Assembly (NCBI GenBank): GCA_017531845.1
Contig: JAFXKI010000004.1
Location: 1-64,000, forward strand
Direction of reading: 5' to 3'
Length of the DNA stretch: 64,000 nt
DNA from: Opitutales bacterium
GTDB lineage: Bacteria > Verrucomicrobiota > Verrucomicrobiia > Opitutales > UBA953
In this document: piece by piece, positions 9,527 through 19,211 of the stretch
Numbering within the stretch: the stretch's first letter is position 1
How the letters are laid out: each line of letters opens with the position of its first letter
Made by a program: the position numbers and the translations under genes
The notes under the pieces: generated by a model
What the model saw: only the letters and a program-made list of their open reading frames with translations
The model's database searches: none
Told to the model about the DNA's origin: nothing

Positions 9527-9568
9527 CACCTATCAGTTATCACCTATCAGTTATCACCTATCAACCAT
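9527..9568. repeat. Tandem 14-bp (2 x 7) intergenic repeat
   Basis: Three near-identical copies of CACCTATCAGTTAT lie in the phoU-pstB gap and run right up to the pstB stop. The unit is the same TGATAAC-type heptad family that forms hairpin arms elsewhere in the window (for example 15583-15611). Confidence 0.75.
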
Positions 9569-10330
9569 CTACCCGAATCGTCCCGTGATGTATTCTTCGG
9601 TCTTCTTACTTTTCGGATTGGAAAACAGAGTTCTCGTATCGGAAAATTCCACGATTTTCCCCTTGTAAAAAAACGCCGTGTCGTCGCTGACGCGTGCCGC
9701 CTGTTGCATGTTGTGCGTAACAATAACAATCGTAAAACGCTCTTTTAATTCGAGAAGCAGCTCTTCAATTTTCAGCGTCGCAACGGGATCGATGGCGCTC
9801 GTCGGCTCGTCCATGAGCAGCACTTCCGGCTCCGCCGCAATTGCACGCGCAATGCAAAGGCGTTGCTGTTGCCCGCCGGAAAGCGCAAGCCCGCTTGCCG
9901 AAAGCTTGTCTTTAACTTCGTCCCAAAGCGACGCGCCGCGCAAGGCGCGCTCAACATCGTCCTCAATTTCGCTTCGCGTCTTTTTAAAATGCAGTCGCAA
10001 AGGATAGGCGACATTGTCGAAAACGGACATCGGGAACGGCGTCGGCTTTTGAAAAATCATTCCGACCTTTCGGCGCAACTCCAAGACATCAACGCTTTTA
10101 TCGAGAATATTTACGCCGTCGAGCAGAATTTCTCCCTCGCAACGCTGTTCCCGGTAAAGCTCGAAAATCCGGTTGTAAGTCCGCAAGTGCGTGGATTTCC
10201 CGCAACCGGACGGACCGATGACCGCAGTGATGCGGTTCGCTCCGATATCCAAATTATTTTCAAAAAGCGCCTGATGATTTCCGTAGAAAAAATTCAGATT
10301 CTTTGCGGAGATTTTCGGTATCGTATTCAT
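9569..10330 (-). CDS. pstB: Phosphate ABC transporter ATP-binding protein PstB
   Basis: ATPase of the high-affinity phosphate importer, 253 residues. Walker [18 protein letters not shown]-loop [21 protein letters not shown] (the PFPMS pattern is characteristic of PstB), signature [16 protein letters not shown], Walker [13 protein letters not shown] and H-loop VTHNMQQA. It follows pstA by 38 bp. Confidence 0.97.
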   Translation of the reverse strand: MNTIPKISAKNLNFFYGNHQALFENNLDIGANRITAVIGPSGCGKSTHLRTYNRIFELYREQRCEGEILLDGVNILDKSVDVLELRRKVGMIFQKPTPFPMSVFDNVAYPLRLHFKKTRSEIEDDVERALRGASLWDEVKDKLSASGLALSGGQQQRLCIARAIAAEPEVLLMDEPTSAIDPVATLKIEELLLELKERFTIVIVTHNMQQAARVSDDTAFFYKGKIVEFSDTRTLFSNPKSKKTEEYITGRFG

Positions 10331-10368
10331 TTTATCATTACAAATTTTTTTGTTTTCTGAATTTTAAT

Positions 10369-11250
10369 TTAGCGTTCCCGCGCACGTTCCCGGAAAGCGA
10401 TGCGCGTGAAAATATTCACGGCAAGAACGGCAAGCATAATGACGAGTGCCGCGCCCCAGCCCGCCGTGTGCATTTCTTCGAACGGTGAATTTGTCGCGTA
10501 TTCCGTGATCAAAACCGGCATATTTGCCGTCGGCTCGGAGAAGAATCTGTCCGGCCAGGCGTCGGCAAACATCGCGGTAAAAAGCAGCGGAGCGGTTTCG
10601 CCGGAAACGCGCGCGAGCGAAAGCAAAATTCCCGTGAGCAAACCGTTTTTTGCCGCGCGGCAAACAATGCAAAGCGTCGTTCGCGCACGCGACATGCCGA
10701 GCGCGAGCCCGCTTTCGCGCAACGCGTCCGGCACCATCGCAAGCATATCTTCCGTCGTCCGCATAATCAGCGGGAACATGATAATCGCCAGCGCGACCGC
10801 TCCCGCGAATCCGGAAAAATGCCCCGTCGTTACCACAAGAATCGTGTAAACGAAAAGCCCGACGATGATCGACGGCAGGCCCATCATGACGTTTGCGCTG
10901 AAACGCAACATCGCGCCGAGCTTGCTCTTTCGCCCGAATTCCGAAAGATAAATTCCGGCGGCAACGGCAAGCGGAACCGCGAGCGCAGCGGCGCAGAGCG
11001 TGATGAAAAGCGTTCCGAGCAAAGCGTTGGCAATGCCGGAATCGGGAACGCCGTAGGGCTTGGACGGATTGCTCAAAAAACCCCAGTCAATCGCGGGAAC
11101 GCCGCGCGAGACCACCGTGAAAAGAATCCACGCCATCGCAGCGACTGCAAGCGTAACCGCGAAAACGGAAAACACGCGGACTCCGAAATCCGCCGTTTTG
11201 CGGAAAAACAAAGGTCTGCGACGAACAGTGTTAAGCGGAATCGTATTCAT
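10369..11250 (-). CDS. pstA: Phosphate ABC transporter permease PstA
   Basis: Inner-membrane permease of 293 residues with about six TM helices. It shows the PstA pattern PSIVYG-type loop here as MGLPSIIVGLFVY, and the cytoplasmic EAA-like loop AMVPDALRESGLALGMSRARTT. Pairs with PstC. The 134-bp gap to pstC holds a heptad hairpin element. Confidence 0.95.
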   Translation of the reverse strand: MNTIPLNTVRRRPLFFRKTADFGVRVFSVFAVTLAVAAMAWILFTVVSRGVPAIDWGFLSNPSKPYGVPDSGIANALLGTLFITLCAAALAVPLAVAAGIYLSEFGRKSKLGAMLRFSANVMMGLPSIIVGLFVYTILVVTTGHFSGFAGAVALAIIMFPLIMRTTEDMLAMVPDALRESGLALGMSRARTTLCIVCRAAKNGLLTGILLSLARVSGETAPLLFTAMFADAWPDRFFSEPTANMPVLITEYATNSPFEEMHTAGWGAALVIMLAVLAVNIFTRIAFRERARER

Positions 11251-11270
11251 AAAATTTATTTATTTGTTTT

Positions 11271-11384
11271 GATGAGAGATGAGAGCTCAGGGCTTAGAGG
11301 TAAGTGCGTTTTGCCAAGGGCAAAAAAGGTTTTTGAAATGCTTCTTCCGGAAATACCTCTCATCTCTAAACTTTCATCTTTAAT
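11271..11384. repeat. Heptad hairpin element, GATGAGA family (copy 1)
   Basis: Left arm 11271-11303 (GATGAGAGATGAGAGCTCAG and on) pairs with right arm 11352-11384; inside is a second stem TTTTGCC/GGCAAAA (11309-11325). The right half is almost the same as in the element at 14957-15056 (about 40 bp nearly identical), so these are copies of one element. Lies in the pstC-pstA gap. Confidence 0.8.
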
Positions 11385-12326
11385 CTAACTTCTTTCTCCG
11401 CGCTTGGAGGAAGTAAGGTGCAAGTAATATTGCGCAAAAACCTGAATGCCGAACGCCATCACGAGCAACACGAGACCGAGCGCGAAAAGCGCGCTGCGCT
11501 GAAGCCCGTCCGCTTCCGCAAAGTTGTTTGCGAGCGTCGCGGCAATCGTCGTTCCCGAGTCAAAAAGTGCCGCGGGAACGTCCATAATATTTCCGATGAC
11601 GAAAAGCACCGCCATCGTTTCGCCGAGTGCGCGACCGAGCCCGACAAACACGCCGCCGAGCAAGCCGCGTATCCCGTATTTCATTACAACATCTTTCGCG
11701 CATTCCCACTTTGTGCAACCGATCCCGTAAGCGGATTCGCGCAAAACGGCGGGCGTCATTTTAAAAACATCGCGCATAATCGCGCAGACATACGGCAAAA
11801 TCATCAGCGCAAGAATCAACCCCGCCGTAAAAAAACCGAATCCGTTGAAACCGTGTTCGCCGACCAAAAGCCCGCCGAGCACGGGAACGGCTTGCAGATT
11901 TAAAGTTTCCGTAAGAAACGGCTGAACGTGATTTTGCATCAGCGGCGCGAGCACGAAAAGCCCCCACATGCCGTAAATCACGCTCGGAATCGCCGCGAGC
12001 AAATCAATCGCCTGCGAGAGCACGCGCCCGATTGCCGGCGGCGCATCCGTCAGATAAAGCGCGGAAACAAAAGCGAGCGGGAGCGCGACGGCAAGCGCAA
12101 TCGCCGTTGTCAGGAGCGTTCCCGCGATCGACGGGAACGCGCCGAATTTTCCGGCAACGGGATCCCATTCCGAGGAAAATAAAAACCCGAGCCCGAACTC
12201 GCGCCACGCCTCGCTCGAATTGACAAAGAGCTGAACGAAAAAGCTCAGCATCAGCAAACCGATCAGGCAAGCGCATGCGAGGCAAAACGTTTTGAAAAAG
12301 GAATCTGTAGCTTTTGGCGGATTCAT
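11385..12326 (-). CDS. pstC: Phosphate ABC transporter permease PstC
   Basis: Permease partner of PstA, 313 residues, six predicted TM helices. Recognisable segments are the N-terminal TM FFKTFCLACACLIGLLML, FLFSSEWDPVAGKFGAFPSI, LAAIPSVIYGMWGLFVL and the EAA-like loop MTPAVLRESAYGIGCTKWE. Followed downstream by the GATGAGA hairpin and pstA. Confidence 0.95.
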   Translation of the reverse strand: MNPPKATDSFFKTFCLACACLIGLLMLSFFVQLFVNSSEAWREFGLGFLFSSEWDPVAGKFGAFPSIAGTLLTTAIALAVALPLAFVSALYLTDAPPAIGRVLSQAIDLLAAIPSVIYGMWGLFVLAPLMQNHVQPFLTETLNLQAVPVLGGLLVGEHGFNGFGFFTAGLILALMILPYVCAIMRDVFKMTPAVLRESAYGIGCTKWECAKDVVMKYGIRGLLGGVFVGLGRALGETMAVLFVIGNIMDVPAALFDSGTTIAATLANNFAEADGLQRSALFALGLVLLVMAFGIQVFAQYYLHLTSSKRGERS

Positions 12327-12413
12327 TGCTTGTGTATTTCTGCAAACATTTTCGCCGAAGAATATTTAGCCGATATTCGGACTTCGTTAGTTTTTCGTTA
12401 AATCGTTTTTTTC

Positions 12414-12509
12414 ATTAACCGCGGAACACACAGAACAAACACGGGAGTTTTGTTTTTTCTCATTTTAAAAAGAAACATTTCCGTGGGTTCGGTGTGTTCC
12501 GCAGTTAAT
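12414..12509. repeat. Inverted hairpin repeat, GGAACAC family
   Basis: Arm 12414-12446 (ATTAACCGCGGAACACACAG and on) and arm 12480-12509 are inverted copies with only a few mismatches over about 30 bp. The loop is AT-rich. The arms show a loose 7-bp period. It occupies the pstS-pstC gap; the rest of that gap (12327-12413) shows no gene. Confidence 0.8.
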
Positions 12510-12525
12510 TAGAATTTCCTGCGGT

Positions 12526-13569
12526 TTATTGAAGTTTTTCGCGGATGAGCGAAACGACGTTTTCGGGAATCGGGACGTAATTCAGGCGCGCCGCCGAAGA
12601 AGCGCCTTCGGTGAAGCACCAGTTGAAATAATCTTTCAATGCCGCCTGCGTTCCCGCGTCCGCATCTTTTCGTATCAGGATATACGTTACGCCGGTGATC
12701 GGCCACGATTCCGCTCCGGGCTGGTCGGTGAGCATCATCAGAAATCCGGGTGCGTTTTTCCAATCGGCGTTTGCCGCGCTTGCCGCAAAGCTCTTTGCCG
12801 TCGGTGCGATGAACGTTCCCGCGCGGTTTTCAAGCTGCACACAATTTAATTTCGCTTCCACGGCGTAAGTGTATTCGGTGTAGCCGATGCTTCCGCGAAT
12901 TTTGGCGACGTTGTTGCACACGCCGGGATTTTTCTGTCCGCCGATGCCGACCGGCCATTTGACGGACGATCCCGCGCCGATTGCGTTTTTCCACTCGCCG
13001 GAAATTTTGCTCAGGTAATCCGTGAAAATAAACGTCGTTCCCGAAGAATCCGAGCGGCGCACGACCGTGATTTTCAAATCTTTCGGAAGCCGCACGCCGG
13101 GATTGATTTTCGCGATCGCGGGATCGTTCCAGTTCGTGATTTTTCCGAGAAAAATATCCGAGAGCACAGCGCGGCTGAGCTTGAGTTCGCCGGATTTTAC
13201 GCCGGGAACATTGACGATGACAACCACGCCGCCCGTAAGCATCGGGAACTGAACGAGCCCCGTCTCCGCCTGTTGCTCCGCGGTGAGCGGGCTGTCCGTT
13301 CCCGCGAAATCCACCGTTCCCGCCTTAATTTGGCTGAGCCCCGCTCCGGAGCCGAGGCTTTGGTAGTTCACGGTTGCCTTGCCCGACTGCGTGTAGGCAT
13401 AAGTCCACAGCTGATAAACCGGAGCCGGGAAAGACGCGCCCGCGCCGTTGAGAGTTATTGCGTTTTTTGCAGGTGCGTTCGGCGTTCCCGCGTCGCCGCA
13501 ACCCGAGCTGAAAAATACCGATGCCGCCAAAGCCGAGGCGAGCGTTCCTATGAGCATTTTTTTAATCAT
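12526..13569 (-). CDS. pstS: Phosphate-binding lipoprotein PstS
   Basis: Periplasmic phosphate receptor of 347 residues with a lipobox ending in SSGC (Cys24). The N-terminal binding segment is ITLNGAGASFPAPVYQLW, followed by VNYQSLGSGAGLSQIKAGTVDFAGTD with phosphate-contacting Ser/Asp, and VVRRSDSSGTTFIFTDYLS with the RSDxSGT phosphate loop. First transporter gene after the porin. No inserted or missing parts compared with PstS. Confidence 0.96.
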   Translation of the reverse strand: MIKKMLIGTLASALAASVFFSSGCGDAGTPNAPAKNAITLNGAGASFPAPVYQLWTYAYTQSGKATVNYQSLGSGAGLSQIKAGTVDFAGTDSPLTAEQQAETGLVQFPMLTGGVVVIVNVPGVKSGELKLSRAVLSDIFLGKITNWNDPAIAKINPGVRLPKDLKITVVRRSDSSGTTFIFTDYLSKISGEWKNAIGAGSSVKWPVGIGGQKNPGVCNNVAKIRGSIGYTEYTYAVEAKLNCVQLENRAGTFIAPTAKSFAASAANADWKNAPGFLMMLTDQPGAESWPITGVTYILIRKDADAGTQAALKDYFNWCFTEGASSAARLNYVPIPENVVSLIREKLQ

Positions 13570-13651
13570 AATTTTTTGATGAATTTTGATTTTGTTTCTC
13601 TATTTTCGCGTTCCCGCGTTTAGAGATTATTCGGGAATCATTAGTTTTCGG

Positions 13652-14839
13652 TTAGAATGTTGCCTGAAGTTGGAGCCTAAACGCGCTCGCATATTCGTCG
13701 CGTTGCCCGCCGTCGAAGTCCGTGTATTCGTAGCCTGCGGAAATTTTGATGTGCTTGTTCGCGTAGAAATTCGCGCCAAGGTAAATCCCGCGTGCCGAGT
13801 CGTAATCTTTACTGCCGTCCGTCGGAATGTTTTTGAGTTTCGACGGATCAATGTTCCGGTTGTCGCCGACGTCGAGACAGGAAAATCGAACAACCGGTTC
13901 GATGTTGTTTTCGAATCTGTAAGCGAAGGTCGCGTTCACGCCCCAAGCGGAGTCCGACATCACTTCGGAATCGCCGTCGGCAAAAAGCCCGTCGAGAATA
14001 GCCTGAAAACCGCCGGAGGAAAATTTTACGTAAGGCTCCAATCCGTAAACGGCGCCGGGAACGCGTTTTGATGCGCGGCTGGTTTCATCGTCGTTTCCGG
14101 GATTGTAAACGCCGTTGACGCCGAATTCCAATTTATCGTCGCCGAATTTAAACTCGTAAGCGGCGTTCCCGTAGAACGCGACGCCGTCGTTTTGGTCGCC
14201 GTTAATGTCTTCCTTGTATTGGTTGGTAATCGCGAATCCGTATTTGAAGTCGGAAACTTTTCCGTCCCACCACACACCGCCGTGGCGTCCGGCGAGCGAG
14301 CCGTTTGCGAGGTTTGTAAAATAAACCGTTGCGACGGACTGCTCGATGCAAAGTTGCGTTTTGGACGAGGAATATTCCTCCATCACGAAGCTCGGTTTTT
14401 GGTAACCGGCGGTGAGTTTTCCGGCGGCGTTTTTGTAAGCGATAATCGCCTTATCGACAAAGATCGTGCTGTTGTCGGCTCCGAGCTTTCCGCCCTTGTT
14501 CCCGCTGTCGATTTCAAAACCGACTTCAGCGCTCCACGCTTCGGAGATTTCCCCCTTTACGGAAATTGCCGCGCGGCGAATCGCGAATCCGGAATTGGCG
14601 TTGGCGGAATTGTTTTTACTGTCGTTGTAAAAATACTGCGCCTGCGCGTAGCCGGAGACTTTTATTTTCGCCGCATCGAGTTTTTTCTTGAGATCGGGAA
14701 GCTTGATGACGAGCTCGTCGTCCGCGCCGGCGGCGGGAACGTTTTTCGCGGGAACGTCTTGGGCTTCGGCGGCAGCAAATCCGCAAATAAGCATCGCCGC
14801 CGCAGTTAGTGTTTGTCGTGTCAGTTTTCGGTTCATCAT
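13652..14839 (-). CDS. Phosphate-selective porin (OprO/OprP family)
   Basis: Outer-membrane beta-barrel of 395 residues. Signal peptide residues 1-26 (LTAAAMLICGFAAAEAQ), a short helical stretch (LPDLKKKLDAAKI), then barrel strands starting KVSGYAQAQYFYN, FAIRRAAISVKGEIS and AWSAEVGFEID, and ending on an aromatic residue (LQLQATF). The order matches OprO/P-type porins, and its place at the head of the pst-pho cluster supports phosphate or polyphosphate uptake. The 5' gap to the next element (14840-14956) shows no clear Pho box. Confidence 0.85.
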   Translation of the reverse strand: MMNRKLTRQTLTAAAMLICGFAAAEAQDVPAKNVPAAGADDELVIKLPDLKKKLDAAKIKVSGYAQAQYFYNDSKNNSANANSGFAIRRAAISVKGEISEAWSAEVGFEIDSGNKGGKLGADNSTIFVDKAIIAYKNAAGKLTAGYQKPSFVMEEYSSSKTQLCIEQSVATVYFTNLANGSLAGRHGGVWWDGKVSDFKYGFAITNQYKEDINGDQNDGVAFYGNAAYEFKFGDDKLEFGVNGVYNPGNDDETSRASKRVPGAVYGLEPYVKFSSGGFQAILDGLFADGDSEVMSDSAWGVNATFAYRFENNIEPVVRFSCLDVGDNRNIDPSKLKNIPTDGSKDYDSARGIYLGANFYANKHIKISAGYEYTDFDGGQRDEYASAFRLQLQATF

Positions 14840-14956
14840 TTTTTGAATGAATTAAAGTCCCGATAATCTACACGCGCTTTGTTCAGAGCTTATTCGCCTC
14901 AAATTAGAAATTTGTTAAAACACAAAAGCAGGCTAAAAATTGTTTTTGAATGAACC

Positions 14957-15056
14957 GATGAGAGCTGAGAGCTTAGAGGTAAATGCGCTTTGCCTACGGC
15001 AAAATGAGGTTTTTGAAATTCTTTTTCGGAAATACCTCTCATCTCTATCATCTTTC
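14957..15056. repeat. Heptad hairpin element, GATGAGA family (copy 2)
   Basis: Left arm 14957-14982 and right arm 15032-15056 pair; the inner stem TTTGCC/GGCAAA lies between. The right half is nearly identical to the copy at 11271-11384. It lies between the ATP synthase operon terminator and the porin gene. Confidence 0.8.
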
Positions 15057-15093
15057 TACCGGAAACTCTATTTATAGAGGTTCACTTAAAGAT

Positions 15094-15138
15094 TAAAAAA
15101 AGCGTTCCCGCGAAAACAAATTGCGGGAACGCTTTTTT
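15094..15138 (-). terminator. Terminator of the ATP synthase operon built from paired CGTTCCCG octamers
   Basis: Stem AGCGTTCCCGC (15101-15111) pairs with GCGGGAACGCT (15123-15133) and is flanked on both sides by A/T runs, so it can act in both directions; in minus orientation it follows atpC. The stem is two head-to-head copies of the over-represented octamer. Confidence 0.85.
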
Positions 15139-15157
15139 CGGAATTGAAACGCCAAGC

Positions 15158-15571
15158 TTAGTGCTTGGATTTGACGAGCTTTTGCGCGATAGCGAAGCGG
15201 GCAACGGCTTCGAGGCGTTCGAGCTCGGCGGGATCGATTTCCTTTTGGTGGCGCGCCGCTTCGAGCGCGGCTTCGGCGCGTTTCTGTGCATCTTCCACGG
15301 CGGAAAGATCGATCGCCTTGACATCGATGGCGGCTTCGGCGAGCACGCTCACGCGGTCGGCGAGCACGCGCGCGTAGCCTTTATCGACGGCGAGCTTGGT
15401 CGTTCCCGCGCTTGTTTCCACATCGATTTCGCCGGGTTCGATTTCCGCCGTCAGCGGAATGTGCCCGGGAAGAATCCCGAGCTCGCCGCTCGTCGTCGGA
15501 AGCGTCACGGAATTGACGTTTTCCGCCTGATAAACAATGCCTGTGGGAGTGATAATTTCAAAACTTAGCAT
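15158..15571 (-). CDS. atpC: ATP synthase epsilon subunit
   Basis: F1 epsilon subunit, 137 residues. N-terminal beta sandwich (MLSFEIITPTGIVYQAENVNSV, LPGHIPLTAEIEPGEI, YARVLADRVSVLAEAAID) and a C-terminal helical hairpin (AEAALEAARHQKE, LEAVARFAIAQKL). Last gene of the operon, followed by a terminator. Between it and atpD lies an S23 gene framed by inverted repeats. Confidence 0.95.
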   Translation of the reverse strand: MLSFEIITPTGIVYQAENVNSVTLPTTSGELGILPGHIPLTAEIEPGEIDVETSAGTTKLAVDKGYARVLADRVSVLAEAAIDVKAIDLSAVEDAQKRAEAALEAARHQKEIDPAELERLEAVARFAIAQKLVKSKH

Positions 15572-15582
15572 TTTAAAAAGGT

Positions 15583-15611
15583 AAAACTGATAACTGATAG
15601 TGGATAGGTTT
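15583..15611. repeat. Left terminal inverted repeat of S23 cassette 1 (TGATAAC family)
   Basis: The 29-bp arm matches the reverse complement of 15994-16022 at 26 of 29 positions. It consists of 7-bp units (CTGATAA CTGATAG TGGATAG). A further partial unit sits at 15619-15630, next to the S23 stop. Confidence 0.85.
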
Positions 15612-15635
15612 CGTATGTTAAAACTGATAACAAAT

Positions 15636-15989
15636 TTATTCTTCCAGCTTTTTCTTGGTTGTTTTTACGGAGGAAGTAAGAAGCTTAGCCAATTCAACCA
15701 CGTCCGGATAAATCGCATCATGCTCACGTGCAGACAAATACTCTCCGGCAAAAAGCAGTGTTAGCCAATATTGCGTTTCGTTTGCCTCTTTCAATGCAAT
15801 ATTGAGTTTGTGCACAAAATCCCGGCGACTTTGTGCATTCCACGCCTCATGAACATTCGCCCCTATACTGGTTGCGCTACGCAAAAACTGCTTGGACAGA
15901 ACAAACTCTTTTTTTTCGTCAGTAAGATAACGATAGAGTTTTACCGCGCGCATTGCGAAAGCCATAGATTTTTCTCTCAACAAACTCAT
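15636..15989 (-). CDS. Four-helix-bundle protein, S23/IVS family (copy 1)
   Basis: A 117-residue helical protein of the S23 family first known from open frames inside 23S rRNA intervening sequences. Typical segments are AFAMRAVKLYRYL, FVLSKQFLRSATSIGANVHE, RRDFVHKLNIALKEANETQYWL and the C-terminal coiled LTSSVKTTKKKLEE. It is on the operon strand between atpD and atpC and lies exactly between two 29-bp inverted repeats. A relative (Avd) serves diversity-generating retroelements, but no reverse transcriptase or template repeat was found here. Function in this place is unknown. Confidence 0.88.
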   Translation of the reverse strand: MSLLREKSMAFAMRAVKLYRYLTDEKKEFVLSKQFLRSATSIGANVHEAWNAQSRRDFVHKLNIALKEANETQYWLTLLFAGEYLSAREHDAIYPDVVELAKLLTSSVKTTKKKLEE

Positions 15990-15993
15990 GGTA

Positions 15994-16022
15994 AAACCTA
16001 TCAGTTATCAGTTATCAGTTTT
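15994..16022. repeat. Right terminal inverted repeat of S23 cassette 1
   Basis: Inverted partner of 15583-15611 (ACCTATCAGTTATCAGTTAT within it), starting 5 bp upstream of the S23 start codon and ending 16 bp from the atpD stop. Confidence 0.85.
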
Positions 16023-16037
16023 CCCTTATCGGCGAAG

Positions 16038-17459
<1,422 letters not shown>

Positions 17460-17500
17460 TTAAGGGTTGTTAGGTTGATACGTTTGTAAAAAAGGTGTTT

Positions 17501-18295
17501 TTATTTCATTTTTTGCTTTGCATTCTTTCGTCGAGAGCTCATCTTTCGGAAATCCTTTTCCGTAAGAATTTCGTTTCCGCGTGGTATGAGAGCTCGGGGA
17601 TTTTGCACCCCGACCGAAACCAGCCATTGCGGAAACTTTTTTGTGTGGTAATAACGGAGCAATCCGTCTTTGAGCCATTTGTGAAATGAACCGATTTGCC
17701 GCCCGTGAACGGAGGCAACGGCGTTCACGCGCCCGGCGTTGTTGCCCGGAACGTTGATTTTAATCGCAACGATAACGCTTTCGCCTGTTTCGGTATCTTT
17801 AAACGCCGTGAGAACAACCTTGTCGCCGTTCCCGTGCGCAGAATCAAAGACCGCAATCGGGTCTGCGAGCTCTTCCGGCAACTTACGCATATCCGCAAGC
17901 GCGATTTTGTGGAAATCGCCGGTAAATTTGCTCGCCGTCTTCCCGAAGGTTTTGTCGAGAATACTTTTGCGGATGATGATGCGCAAATCGGAACCACATC
18001 CGTCATCCGCCAACAAACGAGCCAGCACGGGCGGCGGCTCGGACAAAACCGTGTGCGGAATACGCGCATTGAGCGTTCCCGCAACATAATCCTCCAAGGT
18101 CGTATTCCACGCTTCCGTCTCAGATTCGGAGACGGAAAATGTCGGATTTACTTTTTGCGCAGGAGCCGAAAAACCCGTCGTATTCCCGCCGAAGCACAGC
18201 ACAACGACTAACGCGAGCGCGCACAACACGTTCCCGCGGAAGCGATTAAAAATCGCTTCTCCCGTGCGAGAAATTCTATGTGCGAACGCGTTCAT
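17501..18295 (-). CDS. Secreted protein with MuF-C-like (BECR-fold nuclease-like) domain
   Basis: A 264-residue protein whose N-terminus has a basic start and a hydrophobic segment (residues about 23-45, VLCALALVVVLCFGG), so it is probably exported. The C-terminal half resembles the phage MuF C-terminal / barnase-EndoU-colicin-RelE-like nuclease domain: LADPIAVFDSAHGNGDKVV, TGESVIVAIKINVPG, NAVASVHGRQ, WLKDGLLRYYHTKKFPQWL. This is a motif-level judgement. The ATG lies 2 bp after the dinD stop (TAAGAATG), so the two are translationally coupled. Inserted between atpG and atpD. Activity is not proven by sequence. Confidence 0.5.
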   Translation of the reverse strand: MNAFAHRISRTGEAIFNRFRGNVLCALALVVVLCFGGNTTGFSAPAQKVNPTFSVSESETEAWNTTLEDYVAGTLNARIPHTVLSEPPPVLARLLADDGCGSDLRIIIRKSILDKTFGKTASKFTGDFHKIALADMRKLPEELADPIAVFDSAHGNGDKVVLTAFKDTETGESVIVAIKINVPGNNAGRVNAVASVHGRQIGSFHKWLKDGLLRYYHTKKFPQWLVSVGVQNPRALIPRGNEILTEKDFRKMSSRRKNAKQKMK

Positions 18296-18297
18296 TC

Positions 18298-19170
18298 TTA
18301 CAAATTATCTTCGTTTCTTTGTAATTTAGAATTTTGCGCGAGACGTTTTTCTTCCGTTCTCACACGCCGTTCGAGTTTTTTGATGTCTTCTGCGGGAGGA
18401 AGATTCTCGGGAATAATTCCCCGGGCATTCAGCATTTCACGAACACCGAGATTATTTTGAACGTGCTCCCGCGTAATGGGAGATTCTCCCCGCAAATCAT
18501 TGGCTTCCACGTTGTGATTCGTTATTTCGGTCGCCAAATTCTTCGCCGCGATGGTCAACGTCGGCAAGAAATCCGCGAGCGGACGATTTTCCGGCATTCC
18601 GAATTTATTTTTCATTTCTGCGGTCGTGTTCCCGCCAAATAATGCGGCATCGCCCTTAGAGCGAATTCGAGCGAAGCCGTCGTCATCAACTCCGCGTTCA
18701 TAAATATTCTGAGAGAGTCGTTTTTCGGCTTCTTTTAATCGTTCCCGCGCATCAAGGCGTGCGAGCAAATTCATCCGATCGCGAATAAGCTCCTGACGTC
18801 GCGTCTGAACCGCAAAATAGCTTTGGGCAAAAGCAATCTGCTCTTTACGCGGATCTCCGTTTTGGGCAATCAGATAGCACGCATAGCGAGTGAGCATCAC
18901 ATCAGCAATTTCACGCCTTGCACCGCTTCCGAGATCGACCATTTTGCTGACGTCAGCAAAATGGTTTGCGACTGCAAAACCTGCTGTACGGCAAGCGACT
19001 TTCGCTTTTTCTACAACTTCAGAAAAATTACGCCATTGAGCATAGCCGAGGAGAGACTGCAAATCGCGCGCATACCAAAATTCGACGCCGCTCATTCCGT
19101 CCTGCCGGGCGACATCATCGAAATTTCTCTGCAAAAGTGCGATTTGTTCGTCGGTGCTCATCGAAACCAT
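18298..19170 (-). CDS. dinD: DNA-damage-inducible protein D (DinD-like)
   Basis: A 290-residue protein of the DinD family. It begins with a Bro-N-like module (VEFWYARDLQSLLGYAQWRNF, EVVEKAKVACRTAGF) and continues with the DinD-specific LTRYACYLIAQNGDPRK, AFAQSYFAVQTRRQE, RERLKEAEKRLSQNIYERGV and DGFARIRSKGDAALFGG. The start may be the ATG at 19170 or the in-frame one at 19161; neither has a clear Shine-Dalgarno. E. coli DinD acts on RecA; no SOS box was recognised here. It sits in the atpG-atpD gap with a coupled nuclease-like gene behind it and a TTAAGCT-type heptad repeat in front. Confidence 0.85.
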   Translation of the reverse strand: MVSMSTDEQIALLQRNFDDVARQDGMSGVEFWYARDLQSLLGYAQWRNFSEVVEKAKVACRTAGFAVANHFADVSKMVDLGSGARREIADVMLTRYACYLIAQNGDPRKEQIAFAQSYFAVQTRRQELIRDRMNLLARLDARERLKEAEKRLSQNIYERGVDDDGFARIRSKGDAALFGGNTTAEMKNKFGMPENRPLADFLPTLTIAAKNLATEITNHNVEANDLRGESPITREHVQNNLGVREMLNARGIIPENLPPAEDIKKLERRVRTEEKRLAQNSKLQRNEDNL

Positions 19171-19175
19171 CTAAT

Positions 19176-19206
19176 CTTTAAACTTTAAGCATTAAGCTCT
19201 CAACTT
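19176..19206. repeat. TTAAGCT-family heptad repeat before dinD
   Basis: The sequence TAATCTTTAAACTTTAAGCA and following TTAAGCTCT units is a 7-bp-periodic stretch of the same family as the arms around the second S23 gene. No matching opposite arm was found at the other side of the dinD/MuF-C pair. Confidence 0.6.
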
Positions 19207-19211
19207 TTCCC

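Noticed and set aside
9527-9568. Possible CRISPR from tandem copies
   Set aside because: The 14-bp units are directly adjacent with no spacers and match the intergenic heptad family; no cas genes are present.
14840-14956. Pho box upstream of the porin
   Set aside because: Only a loose TTAACA-like sequence was seen, with no second spaced half-site; not enough to annotate.
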